A stretch of DNA of 64,000 nt from Montifringilla adamsi (lineage: Eukaryota; Chordata; Aves; Passeriformes; Passeridae), in contig JAGGNK010006448.1 in the NCBI GenBank assembly GCA_017590115.1, positions 13,393,860 to 13,457,859 of the forward strand, given 5' to 3'. The notes below the pieces were generated by a model. That model worked only from the letters and a program-made list of their open reading frames with translations. It made no database searches and had not been told where the DNA came from. This document shows, in pieces, positions 13,086 through 24,684 of the stretch (the first letter of the stretch is position 1; every line of letters starts with the position of its first letter). A program made the position numbers and the translations under genes.

Positions 13086-13215
13086 GAGGTAGGGAAAAGG
13101 AGAGGAGAAGAAGAAGGGAAAGGAAGAGTGAGCTGCTGGGACAAGGCTTTGGGCAGAGCAGCAGGTGTGGAAGGAAGGAGACAAAAGACAGGGAAAGGGA
13201 ATAGAAGGGAAATAA
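13086..13215. repeat. Purine-rich (GA) low-complexity tract
   Basis: About 130 bases are strongly biased to G and A on the + strand, with GGAGAGGAGAAGAAGAAGGG as the densest part. Open frames across it are composition artefacts. Confidence 0.6.
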
Positions 13216-14869
13216 CTGGGGACAAAGAACAAGTCTTTGATACTATTCACCAAATTGGACACCTGCTAATGACTTAACTGCTTGACTTGCCTGAAGGTCA
13301 GGATGAAATTTCTGCAGGGTAAGTGTTAGGTTTTGGTTATTCTCTGTATCCAGGTAGTACACCATATTCCCATAGCAAATGCTTTCCGTATTTCCCCTCC
13401 AAAACCTCTCATACTGTTGTTGCCAATCTGTTGGAGAAAGGGTGTGTAAGCACCTTTTAAAATAATGGGTTTTGTTTTGTTTTGTTTTGCTCAGAATCCC
13501 TAAGCAGATATCAGTGCTTTTTAGTCAGTTAGTGAAAAAATAGCTTTACTTAAATTTTTGGAATGTTCTTCATGCAATGTACATTTGATCTCTGACTTCA
13601 CATCTGTCTGTTAGTATATTCCTCCAAAGTGGTACACACTTGTCCTTAAATATGTATTATTAATTTTACATATAATTAGAGAAATATATCTATGTGTATA
13701 TAAACAAACATTTTGTTGGCACTGGCACATATAACAGTGCATAAACCAGATTTCTGTAGGTTTCTCTGTTTCATGAAACTTGGATATCAGACTGAAAGCC
13801 TCCCAAACTTGCTGAGATAATGAGGGAATAGCAGACTCCATCTGCAAAAGAGCCCAATGAAAAGATTTGCAGTGGGCATTCGGAACCAGGCATCCCATAG
13901 GAGTGTACAGGTCCTAAATCCTGGCATGTAGGTCCTGGCACCCTTCCTTCCCGGCATGCATCATCTTTGTGGAATGACCAGCTGTTCACTGGCTTGCACT
14001 GGGTAAATTCCAAATCCCTTGTTTTGCCTCTCGTGTTTAGGCAGCCTCCACAGCCACTGTCAAGCCTTGAGCGGCAGTTTCCTCTGTGCAAGGTGGTCCA
14101 AGACCCTGGAGGGAGGATCTGACTGGGAGGCACTGGGAGCCCAGCAGAGCAGCCCAGTGGGTTCCCAGTGACCTTGAGCTTGCACATGCCTGCTAGCAGG
14201 ACACAAACAAACAGAAAAAGGAAACCTCAGTGTTTCCTTTGAAACTCTGAGCTGTGGTGAAAGTGATGCGTTTGTCTCTGCGGTTCCTCCCCTGTGGATG
14301 AGAACTGGTGACTCCTCACTGATGTGCTCCTTTCTGTCGGTCCAAAGTCATCAGCCACCATCAGAGGCTGCCATGTGCAGAGGTGACACATTCTCCTCAG
14401 CATCAGCCCACTGGGTCCTGCTGGACCTTCCAGCCCAAGCGGACACCTGCCAAGGAACTTTTGGCTTCTGAATCAGTATGAGTATCTGTGGGCCATGCAC
14501 CAGGGAAGCAAAGCAGAAGTTCCCTGGCCAAAAATGCACAAATTAGATTTTGCTCTGCATTTAATTGATGTTGAACTGTGGTGGTGTGAACATTGGAATC
14601 TGGAACTGAATGGGATGGGATGGGAGAAGGAGCCTTTCAAGTTTGCCTAGGGTAATAGTTTTAAGCAGCTGATTTCTTTTCCCCCTTATTTTGCTGCCAG
14701 TTTTGTGATTGTCATTTGTGTTGTGACTGTGTAGCTGGCTGGCTTGACTTGTGTCATGAAAGTCTTTATAGCATTTAATGAAATAATCCTTTTATTTTCC
14801 ATAAGAATCATCACACTTAGAACATTTCGAATCCTCTATTCTCATTTTGTACTGCTTGAATTTCATCAG

Positions 14870-14947
14870 GTTTCGGAAGGTCAAGAGATTTGTGTAATTG
14901 AAGCAATGAAAATGCAGAACAGTATGATTGCTGCTAAAACAGGCAAG
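14870..14947 (+). CDS. PCCA: PCCA coding exon: biotin-attachment site
   Basis: This exon of 26 codons has acceptor TTTCATCAG|GTTTCG and donor GGCAAG|GTAAGC, with phase 0 at both ends. Its translation, [19 protein letters not shown] and onward, contains the invariant biotinyl motif EAMKM. The lysine codon at 14909-14911 is the residue that holocarboxylase synthetase biotinylates. The swinging biotin arm carries carboxyl groups from the carboxylase site on the alpha chain to the beta subunit. The exon fits between the exons at 2418 and 18210 without a frame break, and every key residue is present. Confidence 0.97.
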
Positions 14948-17900
14948 GTAAGCCACCTTAGGTCACTTAAAACCATATGTAACTTGTCAACAGGATAGAA
15001 TTTAAAAAGGAAAAAAGGAGGATTCTGGTTGTTAAGGAATTAAGTCTGATTGTTGTAAGTCTTTCAAAGTGAGGTGTCTTTAATTTTGTAACATTTGCAT
15101 CTGCTGTGAATGCTGTTAAGTAGTTCCGAGCCTTAGATAGCACAGCAGGAAATAGTTTTACTGGCTTCGGAAATTCATATAACCCTTTCTCATAAATTAT
15201 TTGTTTTCTGTGATGTTACAATGCCAAGTTGAATTGAAAGGTGTTGCAGACCATTTATCCAAATTTCATCTTTCCAGAGAAGAGAGATCTCTTTGCCAGT
15301 TAATTATTTAATGGCAAATAATTTGTCATTAAAAAAAAAAAAAAACACCCAGAACAAGGCATAGAAAGTTCTTTTGCAGGAGGGAGAAAACAGCAATTTT
15401 TTTTATTATTGTGACTGTTAAGTATCAAGCCTAGATCTGCATATTTGTTAAACTTTGCAAGGCTATGCATTAGCCTCTGCTGCTTCTGAGGAATCAGCAT
15501 TGCAGCCCTGGAGCTGGGACTTAGCTGCAGTGTAGGATGTGCTAAAACCAGCACTCTAGGCAGGGAACTGGTTAAGCTTATATGACAAGAGCATGCTCTA
15601 AACCCGAGTTGGTCTGAGGACTGTCAGACCTCAAGCTGGGACTTCAGAGCATCCCTGTGCCAGATTATAATTCCCAGCCTGAAACCGTCACCTAGACGTG
15701 GGTCCCAGATCCATCCTTTCCAATGGGAGAGCATGGTGTGGATCTGGATGATACATTCTCCTCTGTGGCTGATTTCCTAACCTGCCCTAGCCCACCTCTG
15801 CCTGAGTCAAGCCCCTCTGCTCTCTCTGAGGCACAAACTCCAGGGCAGGAGCCTTCAGCCCACATGGAGGCAGCAGGGAGCCTGACTGCGGCAGGGACAG
15901 GGCACTGGCAAGGTTTGCTGAGATCTCAGGATGGCTCTCAATGCCAAGGACTGTTTGTGTGTTTACAAGAAAGGCTTTTTTGGCACAGCTCTAAAATTGT
16001 CACCCAGGCTGGGTCCCAGACTTGCCTCTTCCAGTGCATCCAGTGCAAAATTGGGTCTCAAGAGAAAAAAATATTGAGAGGAGTATGTTCCCGTTCCTTT
16101 TGCTCTAACATTGCCACTTTATTATTTTATTTCATGCATTAATTTCTATATAATTTATTTTCTCACTTGATTAATATTTCCAAGCATTTTGTTTTTCATC
16201 TGCCGTTATTTAACTCCTTACTGCTGCTCTTTGCATCCACTGGTTTTAACTAGAATTTGTAATTAAAATGCCATTCCCTCTCCCACCCACCCCATTTATT
16301 TTTCACTTTAACCTTCCCTTTTCCACCCTTTTCCAAGATTGTTCTGCAATCCATGGGTCTGTTCCTTACCATCCTGCTTGTACTTCTAATAATAAATATT
16401 TCCCACTCCCTCAGTACAGATGCCACATTAAACCCGTGTTTGGTTTATTAATCCTCCCAGGTAGGATGTGAAAGGTGCACAGGCCATTCAGGAGGTCTCA
16501 TGTGTGCCTTGAAATGTTTTGTTTATTTGACCTTTAGAATGTTAAGAATTTGAATAAGCACAAAGGTTTTGGGCTGTTAGAAATGAAGCTGCTAAACAGA
16601 ATTCATCCTGTTCCGCAGTGCAAAGTCATGGCTCTGAGTGCTAAAATAACTTGGCCTCTCCACAGGAATGGGATGTTTGGCACAGGCTGTTAGTCCATGT
16701 TTGATGCTTTGAAACTGTGTTTTGAAACTCAGTTCATTTGTCTTCAGCTGGAAGACGTTCCCATTTTCATTCCTGACTTGAATTCCTTTTCTGTATCAAA
16801 CCCCATCTTCCTGTTTGTAATTGAGAGAAAAGTGGCTTGTTTTTATCTACTTTGAGTTTACTCCAGCTGCAGGTGGCTTAAAAATGAGAGAAAGCTGTAG
16901 ATGAACTGGCGAGCGTCCTGTCTTCTCCAGGACAGCTGCGCCTGGGTCAGCACAAGGAGCCGGCCCCGCTGCACGGCAGAAATTGCTGGGGAGTTTGAAA
17001 CACTGGTTAACTCTGATGTTTGCTGAACCTTGGCTTTGTAGAAAAAGAAAAGCAAGGGGTAGAATGTTTTTCACATTGCTTTCACCTCCTAGAATATTGG
17101 GGCTCAGCAATTGGATATGCTGCCCAGCTACTGATTTAGAAATGAAGCCCTTGTTTGTACGTATCACGCTGTCTTTGCCCGTGCTCAGCATCATTTCTGG
17201 AGCAGGGCTGTGAGTGTGCCTGTGCTCCAGAGATCTGCTTACAGCTCACCTGGCTTCACACTGTCCGATGTGGATGTGGGCAACAGCGTGTCCATCATAG
17301 CCTGGTACTCGGGGTATGCTGTGCATTTCCTCCAGGAGCCCAGGGTAGTGTTTGGATGATTAAAATGAGCTATCTGCTGAACAAGGATTTGGGCTTGTCA
17401 GTAGAAGCTCTGAATTAATACTGGAAGCAAGCTCTATACAGCTTCAAATATTTTCTATTGCTTCATGTGCTGAAAGGGAATTCAAACGTGTTGCAGCCTT
17501 TTATAGAGGAAATAAGGGACTAGTGTAAGATGTTGTGTTTTAAAATTCAGGAATCTGCATGGGAGTATGTAATTCATCTACAGATACAGTTGCACTTATT
17601 TGACAGTGGTAGCCCTTTGCCAAGTTCAGTTATGTTAAAGGATCCCAATTCAGATTTGAATCATCTATTCCAACTCTTTGGAGAGAGAGAAACCCACTTC
17701 AAGGCTGCAGTTCCAAAATTCTGCTATATTTGAAAACTGTAATTAAAGAAATGGTGGAATATTTCATTGCAACTTCCCATCACGAGTATTGAAGAATCAG
17801 CCTATCCTCTATTTAAAACAAATAAACAGCAGTGCAACCAGGTGAAAAAAAGGTGCATTTTCATTTTAAAAAGTGGCATCTCTATCTGACATCAGGTCTT

Positions 17901-18209
17901 CAAGCATCTCTGTTGCAAGCAAACCTGATGGTAGGTGCCTGAATACCCTGATGGGGTTGGACACCATTTGTCAAGCACTGGTCCTCAAAACTCAGCTGGG
18001 CTCTGAGCACTGGAGGTTGAGCACTCAGCGTCTCGAGGCCCTGGCAGCACAGGTGGATCTGTGTCCCTGGGGTGCCCTCAGGCTGCACAGTGGGCATCAC
18101 CCGTGCATGCAGACACAGTGCTCTGTGCAATACAAACCACGTCAGCCAAGCCATTTATCTCACCAGGCTACCAAGGAGGGGTTTAAATTCTGCTGTTTCT
18201 GTACCCTAG
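14948..18209 (+). other. PCCA: Last PCCA intron
   Basis: This 3.3-kb intron starts GTAAGC and ends in a pyrimidine tract with CCCTAG. I see no exon or recognisable interspersed repeat in it. A short A run lies at about 15330-15345 and the rest is unremarkable. Open frames at 15723-16142 and 17873-18238 lack homology I can recognise; the second merely runs over the terminal PCCA exon in another frame. Confidence 0.85.
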
Positions 18210-18278
18210 GTAAAAGCTGTGCACTGCAAAGCTGGTGACACCGTTGGAGAAGAAGATCTGCTGGTGGAACTGGAATGA
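18210..18278 (+). CDS. PCCA: PCCA terminal coding exon
   Basis: The last 22 codons and the stop follow the acceptor TACCCTAG. The translation VKAVHCKAGDTVGEEDLLVE then L, E and TGA (18276-18278) matches the C-terminus of vertebrate PCCA, which closes the biotinyl domain and ends in LVELE. Together the three exons in this window encode the last 95 residues of the protein, in frame and without disabling changes. The 3' untranslated region follows directly and faces the convergent GGACT gene. Confidence 0.96.
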   Translation, partial: VKAVHCKAGDTVGEEDLLVELE

Positions 18279-18560
18279 AAGGTTGCCTCCACACTGCTGA
18301 ATTAACTAAGCCTTTATTATTTTTATCTGTAAAGTAACATTAAGACAATTCAACACAGAAAACAGACAGTACTATGCACAAGATTTTATACAGGCATATT
18401 TACTGTATCAGTGGTTAAGACAGCAAACACAGATGTTAAATCTTGGCAACAGATCCCAGATTTTTACTTCCAGAAATACTTGTACATAACCTTTGTAATG
18501 CTTTGATTTTTCAGGATCAAATAAAATCAATAAAATACCATTTCTGCTTTGAAACAGGAA
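18279..18560 (+). other. PCCA: PCCA 3' untranslated region (estimated end)
   Basis: The region runs from the PCCA stop to just beyond two overlapping polyadenylation signals. The exact cleavage site is not visible. A run of about 15 A residues at 18574-18588 follows. The UTR length of about 280 nt is an estimate. Confidence 0.6.
18520..18534 (+). terminator. PCCA: PCCA polyadenylation signals (two AATAAA)
   Basis: Canonical AATAAA hexamers lie at 18520-18525 and 18529-18534, about 245 nt after the stop codon. They are the first canonical signals after the stop, so cleavage is expected some 10-30 nt downstream. Confidence 0.65.
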
Positions 18561-20968
18561 AAGCCTCTTTTTTAAAAAAAAAAAAAAAGAAAACACAACA
18601 AAAGCCAAAATCTGATTTGTCTTCTCCACAGCAATGTCCCTGGTTTGAGGCCCCAGCCAGGCTGTACAGAATGGCTGGCAAGAATGAAAAATTAACCACT
18701 GAGCAAACTGAGCAGTTCTCCTTTACTCTGTAGAAGTGCTGCACAAGTACCACCAATGGCTTGAATTCTGATCAGATTTATTTTGAATTAGGATATATAT
18801 TTATTGAATTATTACTTATTAACTAATAATAAATTATTATAGAATTACTTTTAAATACTTCTATATTATTATGTTTTTAATGCTTTGTATAGATTAGATT
18901 TAAATTACAGCTTAGAGGCTTTATTTTGCTAGTGCAGACATTTGTCATGTATTTTCATTTAAAGTTGTAAGGGAATTGTCTTCTTATATTCAAACTCCAT
19001 ACTCAATTTCCCCACCCTTATCTTCTTGATACTGATTACTGGATGCCTTTACAGAAGGAGCTGCCACTGTTCTCAGAGGTCTTTAGCTGCCCCAAGGTAC
19101 TGCTGAGAGCATGTGTTTTCCCTCAGACCAGGCCTCCTCCTGACTGCTCACAGGGAAGGGAGACAAAGGGACCCTGTCCACTGCCCCAGCGTGGAGTGTG
19201 CCTGCTCTCATTTGCTTGCCCAGGATGTGCACAGTCCTGCTACTTCCCAGAAAGAAACCCTCTGGCCAGAGGTGCCCGAGCCCTTTACTGGAAGGTGAAG
19301 GATGAAAACAGTTGGTGACAGGGCTGGTGACTCATGTTCAACCAGGAAAGTTTGATTCTGCTTGAAACTTCTGACTGAAGAGGCATTCTTCCTGTTATTG
19401 AGACACTGCTAATTAACTACATCACATGGTCGAGGGGGAATATGTAGTCCAGGGATCTGCTTAGGGAATTAGTTTATAAAACTCATCAAGATGAGGAAGG
19501 AGAGTGTTTGGATAGTACCTGCCTTCCAGGAAAATTAATGTTTTTTTGTGGTTGGAGAAACTGAGGCAAGCACGCTGCAGATCTCCTTAAAAGTCTCCTT
19601 AGTGCCATCTTACCCCTTCCCAAAGGAGCACGGTTCAGTCTCTGCAGGTTGCCCTACACAGACAAGTACTGTAAAGAGACACAAGAATTCTACTAGCAAG
19701 TTACTTGTTTTGCTTCTTGCAGCAACATAAAAGCTTTTCTAAATGAGATGCAGCGGTGCCTACTACTGCTGAAGTTTAGGCTGATTCCCTACCCCGGATC
19801 TCCTCTGGCCATCGCAGGGCTACTGGCAGTGAAGCAAAAGTACAATATTGTTCTGAATTGTATGTATCCTTGCTGCATTTGATGGTACTTTGGCTCACTG
19901 CATGGCACACAATGCCTGCTCTCATCCCTTTGGCAGCTTTATACTCTTATCTGTACCAAACACTGCAGCTGAAGGAAAATATAAGGCACAGGAGTGTAAC
20001 AACAGAAAGCCACAGTTTTTCCAGATTGTACAGAAACCAGCACAGTTGGTTGGGTCAGGGGGACAATAGTCTTCTTCACATATTTTTTCCCAGTTTAAAT
20101 GTTGCAATAATCACAATACATGTCCTTTGGATATTTTTGTAATGTATATACAATTTTTCCCCCCCTTAGGAAACTCAGTTTGCATACGATTGCAACTTCT
20201 GCATTAAAATGCTTGGCAAAAAGTCACCTTGACAGTAAGTGCTCACAACAGCTCCAGTGAAGATTTGCTTTTCCTGGTCCCCAACAGCCCCCAAAAGAGA
20301 CACACGCACACACACACAGGCACACACAACCCCCAAATCCTACAGTCACGCAGTGAATGGAAGCAGAACCCAAAGTGCTTAGAATGTAAAATTAAAAATA
20401 CAGTCTTAAATGTAATTATTTTCTATTCTCTCAGTATTTCTTGACAGTGCCTTTTAAAACTAAACATGGTTTAAAAATAGACCTTTCCAGTTCAGAAAAA
20501 AACCTCATTGCAATGAATAATCTTTAGGCATAACCTTTACATTTTCTCCAGCAATTTTCTATTTGTCTAGAAGCACCAAGTTATCTGATCAGCTTTCCCT
20601 GTTTACATGCAGTAGTCTACTAAACCCATTACAAGTCAATATTCAATAGGAGTTGTGCTTTACTTTGCAGACATTTAAATCAGTTTCAAATTTTGTCAAT
20701 TCAGGGAAAAAAAGTTAATCCGTTCCTCTGCCTTTCACTGACCTCCATTATTATGCACCAAGGCAAAGGGAAAGTTGAGGGAATAATTAGACCCCAGACC
20801 CGATGTGCACATAGTTATTTTACACCTGGTGCAACCCAGTTACCTGCAGCAGGCTGGGGGGCCAGGACAACACTGACTGCCTGGGGAGGAGTCTGCAGCT
20901 CTGGGCCTACAGGACTTCAACGCTAGCGCCAAGGCTCCTGGGTTGGGAAGGTTACAAGAGCTCCTGCA
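18561..20968. other. Convergent intergenic region PCCA / GGACT
   Basis: I see no supported gene in this stretch. It contains an AT-rich core at 18770-18900, a CA-rich simple repeat at 20301-20330 and several minus-strand AATAAA hexamers (for example + strand TTTATT at 18920-18925). Those could serve a longer GGACT 3' UTR. In human the PCCA and GGACT 3' ends meet or overlap, so either transcript may extend into this gap. Confidence 0.6.
20301..20330. repeat. (CA)n simple repeat
   Basis: A short impure CA array interrupted by CG and GG. Confidence 0.8.
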
Positions 20969-20974
20969 TTTTAA
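20969..20974 (-). terminator. GGACT: Candidate GGACT polyadenylation signal (ATTAAA)
   Basis: The + strand TTTAAT reads ATTAAA on the minus strand, about 90 nt past the GGACT stop codon. It is a common variant signal but gives a very short UTR. Canonical AATAAA copies lie much further on, such as 18920-18925, so usage is uncertain. Confidence 0.3.
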
Positions 20975-21063
20975 TAACAAGGTATTACAGCTTTCCTGGA
21001 AAGGTTACCGAGCAACACCTGCTTAGCACTATGTCTTCGGCCAGGCCGCGTCGCCTCCCGTTT

Positions 21064-21537
21064 CTATTCCCGGCTTTCCCGTAGCACGTAGGAGAGGCCG
21101 TGCTTCCCCGAGGAGTCGTAACTGTCATAGTAGGGGAGCCCGACCCACTCGGGCGGGTACGTGGCCGTGCTGTACACGAAGCACTCCAGGACGCCGTCGG
21201 CCGCTGCCCGCGCCTCTCCCGCGCCGCCCTTCCCCTCCCACTCCACCACCTGGATCCGCATCAGGGTGCGCTGGTACATGTCTGGGCAGCCTTCAAACTC
21301 ATCCAGGAACTGCAGCATCTGCTCATCGACAGAGTAAATCTCCCCCGCAATGTGGTGGCCTGTCCCCGGGATGTTCAGCATGTAAGGAATATTGTATTTC
21401 CCTGCAATCACCAGCGGGTACTTCTCCACCGTGTGGCCCTTTCCTTGGAATTTTGCCAGGCCTTTGGCCGTGTTGATCATGTGCTTGTAGTTGGGCTGGC
21501 CCTTCTTGAGCGTGCCGTAGACGAAGACACGGGCCAT
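21064..21537 (-). CDS. GGACT: Gamma-glutamylaminecyclotransferase (complete, one coding exon)
   Basis: The predicted 157-residue protein starts MARVFVYGTLKKGQPN and carries the family signature YGTLK at residues 7-11. PLVIAG lies at 41-46, the catalytic acid Glu82 in FLDEFEGCP (codon at 21292-21294) and PPEW further on. GGACT converts gamma-glutamyl-epsilon-lysine, released when transglutaminase-crosslinked proteins are degraded, into 5-oxoproline and lysine. The length is close to human GGACT (153). The small excess fits a Gly/Ala-rich loop at about residues 103-119. I chose this ATG because it has a strong Kozak context (A at -3, G at +4), aligns with the family start and lies 17 nt inside a splice acceptor. 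The longer open frame upstream crosses that acceptor. All coding sequence lies in one exon, as in human. Confidence 0.96.
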   Translation of the reverse strand: MARVFVYGTLKKGQPNYKHMINTAKGLAKFQGKGHTVEKYPLVIAGKYNIPYMLNIPGTGHHIAGEIYSVDEQMLQFLDEFEGCPDMYQRTLMRIQVVEWEGKGGAGEARAAADGVLECFVYSTATYPPEWVGLPYYDSYDSSGKHGLSYVLRESRE

Positions 21538-21575
21538 CGTACTTGCGAAAGCAGCTGAAAGACAAAGAGGTACGT
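21538..21575 (-). other. GGACT: GGACT 5' UTR end and splice acceptor
   Basis: On the minus strand a pyrimidine-rich tract CCTCTTTGTCTTTCAG ends at 21555, and 17 nt of 5' UTR precede the ATG. This shows the coding exon is spliced to at least one upstream non-coding exon. That exon is probably far upstream, in the CpG island at 47 kb. Confidence 0.75.
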
Positions 21576-22559
21576 TAGCCACAGGGTCAGTGCCCTGGAG
21601 AGCCACGGCCCTGCCAAGGCACCTCCTACACAAAAGGCTGTTCTGGCACGTGCAAAAGTGGTCCCGTAGTCCTATACCACATATAAGTATCGTACTCAAT
21701 TCAAGTACCTTGAAACTTTTCAGACAACTGCATCAGTGAAAAACGGAGACCAGGAGAAAGTCAGCCTTCTGCAGTTCTTTGCTGCAGCCAAATTACATTC
21801 TCTAAAGAATCCCAAACATCAGCTAACACATTCCTGACCCATAGGAAAAGCTCTAAATCTTTCTTAATTTTTCTGTCTCTCACCATTATGGGAGGTGCTG
21901 CAGCAAGTGTGTGATGTCGTGCTCAGTGACTCCCCAAAAGCAAGAGTAACCTGGTGTGGAGTCATCTCATGGATGTGCTGGTGGATTTGCAATAATGCCA
22001 GCACTGAGGTCCCGCTTGCTGAGTGACGGACAAATGCTGAACAGCAAGTTGTGGGGCCAAGGGAGAAACCAGCTAAAGCCATGTTCCTCCTCTCTTCCCC
22101 AGACAGACACCCCACAGTGTTAAATCACCTCAAGTAGCTGGTCTGCACATCTGTGAGCCCACCCTTGGAAACAGAGCCTAAACAACCACTTGTTCTATCT
22201 GTGAGCATGAAACACTCAAAATTGGTTTAAATGGGATAAAAGACTGGCTTTACTGAAACATAACAGGGGGGAAAGGTACCTTCATAGTTCCTGCATTATT
22301 TTTTCACACTGTGCTGTGTTTGTCCTCCATCATTTCTGTAGGGTAGAAGCAGTTCTTGCACTGTGATGTTTTCCCACATTTTACCTGTGGTCACTGACTG
22401 GGCAGAGCCTGCCTCATCCACAGTCATCTGGCTGGGCCAGACACCCAACATCAGAGGAGCCAGTGCAGCTCCTCTTGGAAAGAGTGTCATTAAATAATGT
22501 ATTTCAAGTTTGAGAAATATTTAAAAACAGACTGGAAGTAGAAATTTAATCTATTTTCT

Positions 22560-23290
22560 GCAATTTACTCTTACTTTAGTAAACTGTTAGGTTTGGTCAG
22601 CTATCCAAAAGGATGTGTTGCTGGCTGAACAGTGTCATTTAAAAATCCTCAATAGCCAAGCAATTTCCCCTTTGGTGAAGCAAACGGTTTTTCTCTGTAT
22701 CAAAATACAGCTTTCCAAGCAAAAACAGTGTGTGCCTTCATTTACTGGCAAACTGCTTTCACTTAGGGGAATAAGAACGCACTGATTTTTTCCCCGTATT
22801 TTATCAGATATACTTCAGAGTAATTTATCCCTCATTACATAAACGAGCTTTTTTCTTGGATGCAGCTCATTCCCTCACAATAAAAAGAGCATTAATATTC
22901 AGTCGGCCCGAGTCTCTTTTATAAGAAAAATCATTACCTTTCAGATTGTGTTTTGAATAACAAACACAGATCCTTCAGGAAGAAACTTGTCCCAGTGGGG
23001 ATTGAGAAAGGATCAGAGTTAAGCATTGAAACATGCAATTAATTCCCATTAGGGGATTAGGGCACTCGTGTTCACTTTGAATCAGAAAAATGAATTGTGA
23101 ATTAAATTGTTCACAACCACGAGGTTACTTGTCAGAGTTAATAAGTTAAAAAATAAAAAGGGAAACCTAAAACGCACATAAAAAGCTCTATAGCGAGTGG
23201 TGCATCTGTAAGGAAAAGGTACGCTTCATTTCCATTAAACAAAAGCCCTGTCCCTACTGTACAGCTGGAGATAAGCTTCCAAAAAGTTCA
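22560..23290. promoter_or_regulatory. Candidate conserved non-coding block
   Basis: About 730 bp of repeat-free sequence between GGACT and its presumed promoter is rich in homeodomain and GATA-type words, including TTATCAGATA, TTAATATTCAG, CAATTAATTCCCATTA and GAGATAAGC. It has no low-complexity tracts and no coding potential. The word density suggests an old enhancer. Conservation is not measurable from one sequence, so this is a lead rather than a call. Confidence 0.25.
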
Positions 23291-23616
23291 CAGAGTGTCA
23301 CCATTTCCTGAAACTGGTGAAAACAACTTCCCTGTTTCTGATGGCACAGCAGCTGGCTGTTGGGAAACATCACCCATTTAAAGAAAGGCACCCATCATCC
23401 CAGTGCAGAATTCAACGGCAACAAAGGAACTTGCTAACCCAGGTTTGGGCAAGTGTTTCTGATTTAGCCTTTGAGCAGACTGATTCAGCAGGCAGTGCAA
23501 ACGGAGATGGAGGGGGAAGCTGAAGTTTCAGCCACAGCTCCCTGTGGCACTTCTGTGCCCCACAGTGGCCCTGTCACTCACGCTGGATGGGCTGAGCACA
23601 ATGACTTCTCCTTCTA

Positions 23617-23642
23617 TTAAAAAAAAAAAAAACAACAACAAA
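23617..23642. repeat. A-rich simple repeat
   Basis: A run of A followed by AAC triplets. The flanks show no retroposed body that I can recognise. Confidence 0.6.
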
Positions 23643-24646
23643 TCAAAGCCCAGCCCTCCAGCCAAGGAGGGATTGAAATAAACTTGGTAATAACATTTCC
23701 TGATCATTGCTCCATATAAATAAGACATACACAATTTTCTGTGCAATAAATCTGGTCTCCAGCGTGCTGTGTGTTGCATCTACAGAAAGGCTGTAGATGT
23801 ATTAGCATCACTTAAAGCACTCCGCAAATCCTGGGCTTTTAAAAGAGTTTTAGCCACCTTGTGGCAGGAGAGCAGAGAGCAGAATTGTATTTGAGGGTCA
23901 TTTCACACTGCTTCCACTACACAGCTGAAAGGAGTTATAGATGGCATCCCCTTGCTGAATCACCAACAAGAAGTTGCCTTTTCTCACTTAATCCAGTTTG
24001 ACATTTCTTACCTTCACTAAACCACCTGAGAGGAAAAGAAAACCCACCAAAAACCAAACAAAACCCGCCCAGACTTATACTGAATATTAGCTGGCAGGAC
24101 AAAACAAACCCATTCAGAAAGTACTTTCATGAAATATTCATACCGGAATCATGAAAATTTAATGGCAAGGAGAAACACGAGTGAAATTTGTACGTCATCT
24201 CGGCAAACTATTTCTTTTAGCTATGAAAGATGACCTGCCAGATCGCTTGTGGCATCTGTAGCTAGTTGCTTCATCAGGTAAGATGCAAAGATCAGAAAGC
24301 AGAGGAACTATTTCAGCATCACACAGGTAGGTGGTGTTGGGTGAAAAGTGGCTCACAAGTGGTGCTAGCCAGGACCTGGCTGCTTCTCACCATTAGTGCT
24401 GGTAGGGCGGCAGCACTGTATCCACATCCACCCTCACCCACCAGTGGAGTTCTGGGTCAGAGCTTTGATTTTCCCTCTCGAGGCCCAACAGCTCCAGCAG
24501 GGTGAGAGAAGGGTAGGCAGCCATGGGGCCAGTTGCTGGCTCACTCCCCCTGCACTCACAGATGAAGCTGCAACCAGGCTCTTTGCTCCCAAGTTGTGCC
24601 CAAAACAAGACCTTGCTCCCCAAGTGGCAGCAGCTTTGGAAAAAAA

Positions 24647-24684
24647 CCACCTTTTTTATTTATTTTTATTTTTATTTTTTTTTA
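24647..24684. repeat. T-rich (TTTTTA)n tract
   Basis: A T-rich low-complexity run with regularly spaced A residues. Confidence 0.75.

Larger units (their letters stand above)
2559..14869 (+). other. PCCA: PCCA intron between biotinyl-domain exons
   Basis: This 12.3-kb intron runs from GTAAGA to TTTCATCAG, in phase 0. I see no coding exon and no recognisable CR1 or LTR. It holds a TCTA microsatellite (2921-2964), a GC-richer patch at 4600-5200, pyrimidine tracts at 7539-7605 and 11615-11690, an A-rich tract at 12891-12961, a purine-rich tract at 13086-13215 and an enhancer-like block at 10700-11290. The remainder is unremarkable AT-rich sequence. Confidence 0.85.

Noticed and set aside
13023..13277. 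Overlapping open frames on both strands at the purine-rich tract
   Set aside because: They follow from GA/CT low complexity; the proteins are Lys/Arg/Glu or Phe/Ser/Pro runs without domain features.
21538..21699. N-terminal 54-residue extension of GGACT
   Set aside because: It reads through a clear splice acceptor at 21555, lacks family similarity, and the internal ATG has the strong Kozak context and matches the known start.
23850..23868. GCCACCTTGTGG as a further CTCF site
   Set aside because: Only about 11 of 15 core positions match, which is expected by chance in 64 kb.
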